From: Actinomycetota bacterium
Lineage (GTDB): Bacteria; Actinomycetota; Acidimicrobiia; Acidimicrobiales; Acidimicrobilacustridaceae
Direction: 5' to 3'
Assembly (NCBI GenBank): GCA_009700115.1
Contig: WLMU01000003.1
Location: 1 to 53,203 of the forward strand
Length of the DNA stretch: 53,203 bases
Positions within the stretch are counted from its first letter, which is position 1, and each line of letters starts with the position of its first letter. Below the pieces are notes generated by a model. The model was not told the DNA's origin and did not search any database. It was given only the letters and a program-made list of their open reading frames with translations. Made by a program: the position numbers and the translations under genes. Shown here piece after piece: positions 9,397-16,219 of the stretch.

Positions 9397-9410
9397 GTGA
9401 CTGCAGTCAC
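9397..9410. promoter_or_regulatory. Candidate Crp/GlxR-like site
   Basis: GTGACTGCAGTCAC is a perfect 14-bp palindrome with GTGA-N6-TCAC spacing, the core of Crp/GlxR-type operators. It lies 37 nt before the TTG start of the amidohydrolase at 9448. A similar site is at 29686-29700. Confidence 0.4.
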
Positions 9411-9447
9411 TCATGCCGATGACCGGCGTGGAATTCAGGGGGCAACG

Positions 9448-10683
9448 TTGAGCAGCGACGAGCGGTACATCGTCATTTCGGCCGATGGGCATGCCGGGGG
9501 AGACATCCCCGATTACCGGCCCTATCTGGAATCGAAGTGGCACGAAGATTTTGATCAGTGGGCTGCGGCCTACGAAAACCCGCACGAGGATCTGCTTGGC
9601 GATCTTGGTCCTCGAAACTGGGATTCGGCTCGTCGTCAGCGCGACGTCGAGGCCGATGGCCTTGCGGCGGAAATTCTCTACCCAAATACGATTCCGCCCT
9701 TCTATCCAAAGTCGTCGCTCACGGCGCAACCGCCATCACTTACGCCGCTCGATGCAGAGCGTCGCTGGGCAGGCCTCCAAGCGCATAACCGGTGGCTTCG
9801 CGACTTTTGCAATGACGTTCCGGGCCGCCGTGCAGGTGTGGTTCAGATCAACCTTTACGATCCCGAAGCTTCGGCTGCAGAAATCCGATGGGCGCGCGAA
9901 AACGGTCTCCACGGTGGCGTTCTGCTTCCAGGCACACCGCCCGGAGTTGACCTTCCGCAGTTGCACGACGCGTGTTACGAGCCCATCTGGAAGGCAGTGA
10001 GCGAAACGGGAATGCCACTGAACCACCACACAGGTTCTGCTGCGCCGCCTTCCGATGGTTCACCCGAAGGTATGGTCACGTTCCTGCTCGAAGTGTCTTG
10101 GTACGCGCATCGAGCGTTCTACCAGTTGGTCATCGGCGGTGTGCTCGAGCGTTATGCCGATTTGCAGTTGGTATTCACCGAGCAAGGAACGGCATGGGTT
10201 CCCGAAGAACTCGCACGTCTCGATCATTTCTTCCAGCGCATGGGCGGTTCAGGCGGATCGCAGGAGGAAGCTTGGGGTTCTGAAGTCGTCGGCAAGTTAT
10301 CGCTGAAGCCAAGCGAGTACTTCAACCGTCAGTGCCATATTGGCGCAAGTTTTATTCGTCCTGCCGAGGTCCAGATCCGGGACCGTGTTGGCGTGGATCG
10401 AATCATGTGGGGCAGCGACTATCCCCATCGCGAAGCGTCATCTCCGTATTCAAAAGAGTGTCTTGCATTTGCATTCGGTGGAGTGCCGAAAGCAGAAGTC
10501 GAGAAAATGCTTTCACTGAACGCGGCGAAGTTGTACGGCTTCGATCTGAACTTCTTGCGGCCAATCGCCGATCGGATCGGCCCGAAGGTCGACGAAGTAT
10601 TCGCTGGGCTTGCTCCGCGTATTTTGCCGGCCGACGCCAATATGTGCCCTGCATTCGCAGGTTACGAGTTCGCAACTGACTGA
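9448..10683 (+). CDS. Amidohydrolase-2 family hydrolase (first of tandem pair)
   Basis: 411 residues starting at TTG 9448, chosen because AGGGGG (9437-9442) lies 5 nt before it and because the family motif then starts at the N-terminus: SSDERYIVISADGHAGGDIP. Further family features are NHHTGSAAP, FTEQGTAWVPEELARLDHFF and WGSDYPHREASSPY, which include the probable metal-binding His and Asp residues. The same pattern (DSHAG, THSGSAP, EGGCWWLPQL, GTDFPHPEG) occurs in the next gene, so this is a tandem duplication. The reaction is hydrolytic or decarboxylative on an unknown, probably cyclic, acid. The next gene follows after 14 nt. Confidence 0.88.
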   Translation: MSSDERYIVISADGHAGGDIPDYRPYLESKWHEDFDQWAAAYENPHEDLLGDLGPRNWDSARRQRDVEADGLAAEILYPNTIPPFYPKSSLTAQPPSLTPLDAERRWAGLQAHNRWLRDFCNDVPGRRAGVVQINLYDPEASAAEIRWARENGLHGGVLLPGTPPGVDLPQLHDACYEPIWKAVSETGMPLNHHTGSAAPPSDGSPEGMVTFLLEVSWYAHRAFYQLVIGGVLERYADLQLVFTEQGTAWVPEELARLDHFFQRMGGSGGSQEEAWGSEVVGKLSLKPSEYFNRQCHIGASFIRPAEVQIRDRVGVDRIMWGSDYPHREASSPYSKECLAFAFGGVPKAEVEKMLSLNAAKLYGFDLNFLRPIADRIGPKVDEVFAGLAPRILPADANMCPAFAGYEFATD

Positions 10684-10697
10684 GATAGGGGAGACCA

Positions 10698-12008
10698 ATG
10701 AAGCCTGAAGATTTTGCTGACAACGATCCATACCTGATCATCGCCGCAGACAGCCATGCTGGTTTGCCGACGAATGACTATCGCCCGTACCTCGAGAAGA
10801 AGTATCACGATCAACTTGATCTCTTTCTTCTTGAGCAGAAGGAACTGATCGAAGCATCGACGCGACTCGGTGTGCGCGACGACAAGTACGCCAAGAAGTG
10901 GTTCGAAGAACACGACGAGGAACTCGCTGGTGGCTGGGATGCCATCAAGCGTGATCAAACTCTCGATGGCGACGGTGTCGCTGCCGAGGTTGTGTATCCC
11001 GATGCCGACGCGGTCGAAAGCCGCACTGCCGTTCCGTTCGGTGCTGGTCTCGGTCTTTCCGGCGATCTCGATCCCGAACTTGGTCTTGCCGGTGCCAAGG
11101 CCCATAACCGTTGGCTTGCCGACCTGTGCTCGACAAACCCTGATCGTCGCTGTGGCGTTGCGCTTGTTCCGATCACCGGTCCGGTTGAAGACGCGCTTGC
11201 CGAAATTAAGTGGGCGAAGGAGCACGGCCTCGGAGCCATCATGATCCCGGCGCGTTGGTGCAACCAGACGCCGTATCACGATCGTCGCTATGACCCGATT
11301 TGGGCCTTGTGCGAGGAATACAACATGCCGATTGTTACTCACTCGGGTTCGGCTCCGCGCGAAGAGTACGGCGACCTTCTTGGCATCTATGTCACCGAGG
11401 TCACCTGGTGGCCAGCGCGTCCGATGTGGTTCATGTTGTGGTCGGGCGTGTTTGAGCGCTACCCAAATCTCAAGTTCTGTGCAACTGAAGGCGGTTGCTG
11501 GTGGTTGCCGCAACTGTTGTGGTTCTGGGATCGCCTGTGGGCAGGACAGAAGGGTTCCGAAAAGCTCGGCGCCGGCGCATTTGCGGGCAAGGTCGAGATG
11601 CTTCCAAGCGAGTACATCGACCGCAACTGCTTTACCGGCCTCGCCAATGTGAAGCGTCGCGAAATGGGTCAGCGTTACGAAATCGGAATTCAGAACATGC
11701 TCTGGGGCACGGACTTCCCGCATCCCGAAGGCACCTGGCCGAACACGCATGAATGGTTGAAGAAGACCTTCTTCGACATTCCGATCGATGAGTCCCGCGT
11801 CATGCTCGGGCTTAGCGCTGGTGATGCATTCAGTTTCGATATGGATGCACTGCGCAAGATTTCCGAAAAGGTTGGCCCCACGCCTACCGACCTCGGTCAG
11901 CTTGGCGAAGGTCGTACCGCGCAGGACCTGACCGACCGTTGGGCGCCGGTCAAGGAAGTTGGCCGTCACTGGCTGACTGGTCACGACTTCCCGCTCATCC
12001 CGCAGTAG
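10698..12008 (+). CDS. Amidohydrolase-2 family hydrolase (second of tandem pair)
   Basis: 436 residues; ATG preceded by AGGGGAGACCA. It begins DPYLIIAADSHAGLPTNDY, closely parallel to the previous gene, and carries VTHSGSAPR, CATEGGCWWLPQLLWFWDR and MLWGTDFPHPEGTWPNT as likely metal-site and substrate-pocket segments. Divergence between the two tandem copies suggests different substrates or a heteromeric enzyme. A TetR gene begins 6 nt after its stop. That placement hints that the regulator is co-transcribed with, and may control, the pair. Confidence 0.88.
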   Translation: MKPEDFADNDPYLIIAADSHAGLPTNDYRPYLEKKYHDQLDLFLLEQKELIEASTRLGVRDDKYAKKWFEEHDEELAGGWDAIKRDQTLDGDGVAAEVVYPDADAVESRTAVPFGAGLGLSGDLDPELGLAGAKAHNRWLADLCSTNPDRRCGVALVPITGPVEDALAEIKWAKEHGLGAIMIPARWCNQTPYHDRRYDPIWALCEEYNMPIVTHSGSAPREEYGDLLGIYVTEVTWWPARPMWFMLWSGVFERYPNLKFCATEGGCWWLPQLLWFWDRLWAGQKGSEKLGAGAFAGKVEMLPSEYIDRNCFTGLANVKRREMGQRYEIGIQNMLWGTDFPHPEGTWPNTHEWLKKTFFDIPIDESRVMLGLSAGDAFSFDMDALRKISEKVGPTPTDLGQLGEGRTAQDLTDRWAPVKEVGRHWLTGHDFPLIPQ

Positions 12009-12014
12009 TTAAAG

Positions 12015-12668
12015 GTGAGCGCAGCATCTCGAGTTCGTAGTGAACCGGTCGACCGCGATGGTCGACCGGTTACTGCCGACGAGATTCTTGAAGTAGCCGG
12101 CAACATCGTGGAACGTCACGGGGTCGACGCGTTAACCATGCGTCGACTCTCCGACGATCTCGGCGTCGCGGTGACCTCGGTGTATTGGCATGTCGGTAAT
12201 CGAGACGCAGTCCTCGATGGCCTTGTCGATCGTCTTCTCGATCGGATGGAAACCATCCGTGCCGAAGGCGATACTCCTGTTGAGCGGATGGCTTCGTTGG
12301 CCCGTCAGTTGCGATCAACTCTTCTGGAACGCCAGCATCTCGTAGGCCTGGCTCACGAGCGTGACCGATCGCCGGCGATGTTTCTGCCCGTCCAGCAAGC
12401 GCTGGCCACCGAACTTTCATCAGTTGGCAAACATGGCGCCGAGGCGGCTCTCACGCTGCGGGCGTTGCAGGTGCACGTCATTTCCTCGGTGCTCATGGAT
12501 CGCGCTGCAGCACGAAATGCCAGCCACGGAACAGTCGATCCCGATCTGTGGCCAGCCGATTTTGTTGACCGCGAGCTGGTTGCTGCGTTGGCGGATCCAG
12601 CTGCATACGACACAGTGTTTGAATTCGGTTTGATCGCACTTCTCGGCGGTCTCGGAGTGGACGACTAG
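12015..12668 (+). CDS. TetR-family transcriptional regulator
   Basis: 217 residues from GTG 12015 (AAAGGTG around the start). The N-terminal helix-turn-helix is clear: TADEILEVAGNIVERHG, ALTMRRLSDDLGVAVTSVYWHVGNRDAVLDGL (residues ~22-70). The rest is the helical ligand-binding domain with a TetR_C-like pattern. It follows the tandem amidohydrolases by 6 nt. A strong 12-bp-arm inverted repeat lies inside its first 20 codons (12043-12071), so it may autoregulate or its true start may lie downstream. The ligand may be an acyl-CoA, by analogy with catabolic TetR proteins; this is inference. Confidence 0.9.
   Translation: MSAASRVRSEPVDRDGRPVTADEILEVAGNIVERHGVDALTMRRLSDDLGVAVTSVYWHVGNRDAVLDGLVDRLLDRMETIRAEGDTPVERMASLARQLRSTLLERQHLVGLAHERDRSPAMFLPVQQALATELSSVGKHGAEAALTLRALQVHVISSVLMDRAAARNASHGTVDPDLWPADFVDRELVAALADPAAYDTVFEFGLIALLGGLGVDD
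12043..12071. promoter_or_regulatory. 12-bp perfect inverted repeat at the start of the TetR gene
   Basis: Left arm AACCGGTCGACC, spacer GCGAT, right arm GGTCGACCGGTT. The repeat is perfect, within codons ~10-19 of the annotated TetR frame and ~35 nt after the stop of the preceding amidohydrolase. It could be an operator, or a transcript hairpin ending the upstream message. There is no T-run after it. Confidence 0.5.
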
Positions 12669-12696
12669 CGCCTGACAACGAGTGGTTTGACGCGAC

Positions 12697-12702
12697 TATC
12701 GT
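12697..12702 (+). promoter_or_regulatory. -10 box, leaderless promoter
   Basis: TATCGT ends 6 nt before the ATG at 12709, and no Shine-Dalgarno sequence is present. This fits transcription starting at the initiation codon. Confidence 0.5.
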
Positions 12703-12708
12703 CCGGCC

Positions 12709-13821
12709 ATGGCTGACAACGCAGAAGAATTCCAAGCCACTGAAACCCCGTGGCGTCGTGACCCATCAGAACTGACGGGGCGACTTACTGATTGGGTCGA
12801 AACCGCATTTGGTCAAGGTTCGATCGTGACCAATGTGGTTGCACCAGATAACGGCATGTCGAGCGAGAGTTGTTTGTTCGACGTAACGCTCGATGGCGTC
12901 ACTACACAATATGTCGCGCGTATGGCGCCGCTTCCTCATGTGATTCCGGTATTTGAGAGTTACGACATCGAGCTTCAAGCCAAGGCGATGAACGTCGTTC
13001 ACGCCAATACCGATGTTCCGGTTCCCGAAGTGACCCACGTTGAACTGGATCCCGCAGTCCTTGACACTCCGTTCCTCGTCATGAAGCGACTTCCTGGCGG
13101 AGCGCCAACCGACATGCCTCCGTATGTTTTTGGTGGGTGGGTGATTGATCTTTCTGACGAGGAGCGCGAACTCATGCAGCGCAATGCTGTTCAAACCCTT
13201 GTCGACCTTCATGAACTTCGTCCCGATAACACTGACCTCGCATTCCTTGCTCGTCCCGATAAAGGTGAGTCGGCGCTCGATCAACACCTTGGTCACGAGC
13301 GTGGGTATTACGAATGGGCTCGTGGCGACATCCACTATCCGCTGATCGAACGAACCTTTGAATGGCTTGAGGCCAATCGACCAACGCTTGTAAATCCAAC
13401 GGTTCTCAACTGGGGTGACGCGCGTATTGGCAACATGCTTTGGCAAGGGCCAACGCCTACGGCCGTTCTTGATTGGGAGATGGCGTGTCTTGGCCCCGCT
13501 GAAGTTGACCTTGCGTGGATGATCTTCTTGCATGCGTTCTTCCAGAACATGGCCGTGACCTATGGAATGCCTGGCCTTCCGAACTTCATGCGTCGTGCAG
13601 ACATGGCTGCGCTCTATACCGAGATGAGCGGTCGTTCGGTTGAAGCCCTCGAGTGGTTCGAGGTTTTCGCTGCTCTTCGATTCGCGACGGTGTCGGTACG
13701 GACGACAACTCGTGGAGTCGCATACGGCCAGATGGAAGCGCCGGCCGAGCCTGATGACGTGATCATGTTTCGCGGTTTGCTCGAACAGATGCTTGATGGC
13801 ACCTACTGGGATGGTCGGTAG
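12709..13821 (+). CDS. Aminoglycoside-phosphotransferase-fold kinase (ACAD10/11 N-domain/LvaA-like)
   Basis: 370 residues. The APH/choline-kinase fold is seen: CLFDVTLDGVTTQYVARMAPL (beta strands and lysine-equivalent region), hinge VMKRLPGGAPTDMP, catalytic loop LNWGDARIGNMLW near residues 234-246 and metal motif AVLDWEMACLGPAEVDLAW. The loop has WGD instead of HGD, usual in the acyl-CoA-dehydrogenase-linked branch. Known relatives (LvaA in levulinate catabolism, ACAD10/11 N-domains) phosphorylate 4-hydroxyacyl-CoAs. That role is therefore plausible here, among acyl-CoA ligases and dehydrogenases; drug resistance is unlikely. It starts from a leaderless promoter, and a second member is at 50788. 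Confidence 0.87.
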   Translation: MADNAEEFQATETPWRRDPSELTGRLTDWVETAFGQGSIVTNVVAPDNGMSSESCLFDVTLDGVTTQYVARMAPLPHVIPVFESYDIELQAKAMNVVHANTDVPVPEVTHVELDPAVLDTPFLVMKRLPGGAPTDMPPYVFGGWVIDLSDEERELMQRNAVQTLVDLHELRPDNTDLAFLARPDKGESALDQHLGHERGYYEWARGDIHYPLIERTFEWLEANRPTLVNPTVLNWGDARIGNMLWQGPTPTAVLDWEMACLGPAEVDLAWMIFLHAFFQNMAVTYGMPGLPNFMRRADMAALYTEMSGRSVEALEWFEVFAALRFATVSVRTTTRGVAYGQMEAPAEPDDVIMFRGLLEQMLDGTYWDGR

Positions 13822-13829
13822 TCGGCGAT

Positions 13830-13871
13830 TGACGGAGGCGTTCCGGATGGCCTCAAACGTGTCATCCGTCA
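13830..13871. promoter_or_regulatory. Spaced inverted repeat upstream of the MarR gene
   Basis: TGACGGA (13830-13836) and TCCGTCA (13865-13871) are exact 7-bp inverted arms 28 nt apart, between the kinase stop and the MarR start. They could be two operator half-sites or the base of a hairpin. Confidence 0.25.
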
Positions 13872-13891
13872 CATCAAGGCCGTGATCGCGC

Positions 13892-13897
13892 TACGGT
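13892..13897 (+). promoter_or_regulatory. -10 box, leaderless promoter
   Basis: TACGGT ends 7 nt before the GTG at 13905; no Shine-Dalgarno sequence is present. Confidence 0.4.
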
Positions 13898-13904
13898 TCG
13901 CGCC

Positions 13905-14384
13905 GTGAGCCGCTTGGATGACCTTCGCAAACTCGATCAGGCTCTTTCGCGTATCAACAGAATCTCCGCGGGGCGGGTCGCATCGAGAGCCCGATCGGAG
14001 CGATCGGGTGTGATGTTGTCCCGGCCAGCGATTTCGATTCTGGGGACACTCCAGTCGTCGGGGCCGGTCCGGCTTTCATCGTTGGCGCGCCTCACCGGCC
14101 TTGAGGCCCCATTGATCAGTCGCGAGATCAAGGAACTGAGTGACGAGGGGTACGTCGTTCGAGCGTCGGATCCCACCGATGGGCGAGCGGGAATTGTCGA
14201 ACTTTCTTCGAAGGGTCGCGATGCCTGGAAGCGCTTTCGTCACGCGGCCGATGACATCAACGCGGAAACGTTTGCGGACTGGTCTGCTGAGGATCTGCGC
14301 ATGCTCCGGGTGTTACTCGAACGGGCTGCTCGGGATGTTGTGAACGGGTCGGCCCATGTTGAACGCGCCGATCGAGCAAGCTGA
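13905..14384 (+). CDS. MarR-family transcriptional regulator
   Basis: 159 residues from GTG 13905. The winged-helix pattern is clear: SRPAISILGTLQSSGPVRLSSLARLTGLEAPLISREIKELSDEGYVVRASDPTDGRAGIVELSSKG, covering residues ~44-110, with DPTDGRA as the wing tip. It should bind DNA as a dimer and respond to a small aromatic or acyl ligand. It lies between a kinase-fold gene and a CoA ligase and has its own leaderless-type promoter. The inverted arms TGACGGA/TCCGTCA just upstream may be its own operator. Confidence 0.88.
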   Translation: MSRLDDLRKLDQALSRINRISAGRVASRARSERSGVMLSRPAISILGTLQSSGPVRLSSLARLTGLEAPLISREIKELSDEGYVVRASDPTDGRAGIVELSSKGRDAWKRFRHAADDINAETFADWSAEDLRMLRVLLERAARDVVNGSAHVERADRAS

Positions 14385-14419
14385 TTTCGTTTCGGCCGAC
14401 ATCGGCAAGAGTCGTCGCC

Positions 14420-14425
14420 TACATT
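14420..14425 (+). promoter_or_regulatory. -10 box, leaderless promoter
   Basis: TACATT ends 7 nt before the ATG at 14433; no Shine-Dalgarno sequence is present. Confidence 0.45.
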
Positions 14426-14432
14426 CCCCGTC

Positions 14433-16022
14433 ATGACTGATGCCTCTTGGGACACTGCTGACCTCAACCGACCGGTGTATGCCGCTGATCTGATTATCAA
14501 CGCGCTGAACCGCACCCCGGACAATCCGGCGGTGAACATCATCGGCCAGCGTGAGATGACCGCTCGTGAAATGAGCGCGATGGTTAGCCGCTATTCACAG
14601 GCACTCGCGTCCAAAGGCTTGACGCAGGGCAAGCAGTTGTCGGTGCTCGCGCTGAATCGACCAGAAGTGCTGTTCAACATGGCGGCCAACCAGATCAATG
14701 CCACACGTTCGACGCCTTTGCACCCGATGGGTTCGGTCGACGACCAGGCGTATGTGTTGTCTGACTGTGGGGCCGAAGCGCTTGTCTTTGATCCAGACAA
14801 TTTCACTGATCGGGCGCGTGAACTCGCTGAGCGTGTTCCCACGATCAAGCATTTCCTCTCGCTCGGTCCGTGCGAATTCGGCGAAGACCTCGACGCTCTC
14901 GCTATGACATTTGAACCGAAGTCACTTGTCGCTCCACACGTTCAAGCAGAGGATCTTGCGGGCATCTCCTACTCAGGGGGAACGACAGGAAAGCCCAAAG
15001 GAATTATGAGCAGTTATCGCGGCGGCGCTGCGATGGTTCAAATTCAAATGTCCGAGTGGCAGTGGCCAGAAGAAGTCCGTTTCCTTATTTGCACGCCGCT
15101 TTCTCATGCAGGCGCAGCGTTTTTCACACCAACCCTGCTCAAGGGTGGTTCTCTCACGGTTCTTCCAGGGTTTGACCCTGAGAAGTTCATGCAGACGGTG
15201 CAGGACCATCGCATCACTGCCACGATGTTGGTGCCGACGATGATTTATGTGCTTCTTGATCATCCGAAGTTCGATCAGTACGACCTGTCGAGTTTGGAAA
15301 CCATCTTCTACGGCGCGTCTGCGATCTCGCCGACGCGGTTGGCCGAAGGCATTCGCCGAATGGGACCGATCTTCTTCCAGTTCTACGGCCAAGCCGAATG
15401 CCCGATGACAATCACCGTTCTGCGCAAAGAAGACCACGACCCCAATAACCTTGAACGGTTGGCCAGTTGTGGTCGTCCAGTTCCATGGCTCCACGTTGCG
15501 CTTCTCGATGACGATGGCAACGTGGTGCCACATGGTGAGCCCGGTGAAATTTGTGTTCGGGGTCCGCTCAACATGAAGGGTTATCTCGGGAAGCCCGAAC
15601 AGACCGCCGAGGCCTTTCAACATGGATGGCTCCACACCGGAGATGTGGCACGAGCCGACGACGAAGGGTTCCTCTACATCGTCGATCGTAAGAAGGACAT
15701 GATTATCACCGGTGGCTTCAACGTTTACCCACGTGAAGTCGAGGATGTCATCTCTACCCACCCTGCTGTCTCGGCCGTAGCAGTGATCGGTGTTCCCGAT
15801 GAGCGTTGGGGCGAGTCCGTCAAGGCGGTCGTGGTGGTGCGTCCTGGTGAATCGGTGGACGCCGAAGAACTCATCGCATTGGTGAAGGAAGCAAAGGGTT
15901 CCGTTCAGGCGCCAAAGAGCGTGGACTTCATCGATGCCATCCCTTTGAGCGCACTTGGTAAACCTGACAAGAAGACGCTCCGTGCTCAGTACTGGGGTGA
16001 CGGCGGTCGGCAGGTGAATTGA
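14433..16022 (+). CDS. Acyl-CoA synthetase (AMP-forming)
   Basis: 529 residues. The ANL family motifs are in order: ISYSGGTTGKPKGIM (P-loop, residues ~177-191), FYGQAECP (A5), GWLHTGDVARADDEGFLYIVDR (A7), DMIITGGFNVYPREVEDV (A8) and the terminal PLSALGKPDKKTLR with the catalytic Lys (A10). It forms an acyl-CoA from a carboxylic acid via an acyl-adenylate in the cytoplasm. It is clearly distinct from the FadD19-like protein at 5580 (different P-loop flanks and C-terminus), so the two probably act on different acids. The substrate is unknown. A hairpin 10 nt after its stop probably ends the transcript before the transporter operon. Confidence 0.9.
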   Translation: MTDASWDTADLNRPVYAADLIINALNRTPDNPAVNIIGQREMTAREMSAMVSRYSQALASKGLTQGKQLSVLALNRPEVLFNMAANQINATRSTPLHPMGSVDDQAYVLSDCGAEALVFDPDNFTDRARELAERVPTIKHFLSLGPCEFGEDLDALAMTFEPKSLVAPHVQAEDLAGISYSGGTTGKPKGIMSSYRGGAAMVQIQMSEWQWPEEVRFLICTPLSHAGAAFFTPTLLKGGSLTVLPGFDPEKFMQTVQDHRITATMLVPTMIYVLLDHPKFDQYDLSSLETIFYGASAISPTRLAEGIRRMGPIFFQFYGQAECPMTITVLRKEDHDPNNLERLASCGRPVPWLHVALLDDDGNVVPHGEPGEICVRGPLNMKGYLGKPEQTAEAFQHGWLHTGDVARADDEGFLYIVDRKKDMIITGGFNVYPREVEDVISTHPAVSAVAVIGVPDERWGESVKAVVVVRPGESVDAEELIALVKEAKGSVQAPKSVDFIDAIPLSALGKPDKKTLRAQYWGDGGRQVN

Positions 16023-16031
16023 TTTTCGGGG

Positions 16032-16056
16032 ACTTCGAGATCTCTCGAAGTTTCTG
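16032..16056 (+). terminator. Hairpin after CoA ligase gene
   Basis: ACTTCGAGA and TCTCGAAGT form a perfect 9-bp-arm inverted repeat with a 2-nt spacer, followed by TTTCT. It sits 10 nt after the CoA ligase stop and separates it from the transporter operon. Confidence 0.5.
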
Positions 16057-16219
16057 CAAATTAGTTCACTGAGGAAACTTTCTCTGGAGGTTGTCTGCCG
16101 GTAGTCTCGCCAGTTCACCGCCAAGCGCCTTAGTCCGATTCGGAACACTAGGGTGGCATTGGTCACAGTTCGTCAACGATTCGCAGCAACGTTCCACAGT
16201 CGGGACGAGGGGGCACAGC

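Noticed and set aside
10662..11984. Long open frame (440 codons) on the minus strand opposite the second amidohydrolase
   Set aside because: It lies fully opposite a gene with clear family motifs, has no recognisable protein features, and similar antisense openings occur opposite many strong genes here (for example 14973-16166 and 35294-36448); they follow from codon bias.
12709..13821. Aminoglycoside resistance gene
   Set aside because: The fold is that of aminoglycoside kinases, but the WGDARIGN loop and acyl-CoA gene context fit the catabolic branch.
12766..13872. 368-codon minus-strand frame opposite the kinase-fold gene
   Set aside because: The plus-strand kinase motifs are unambiguous and the antisense product shows no domain or start signal.
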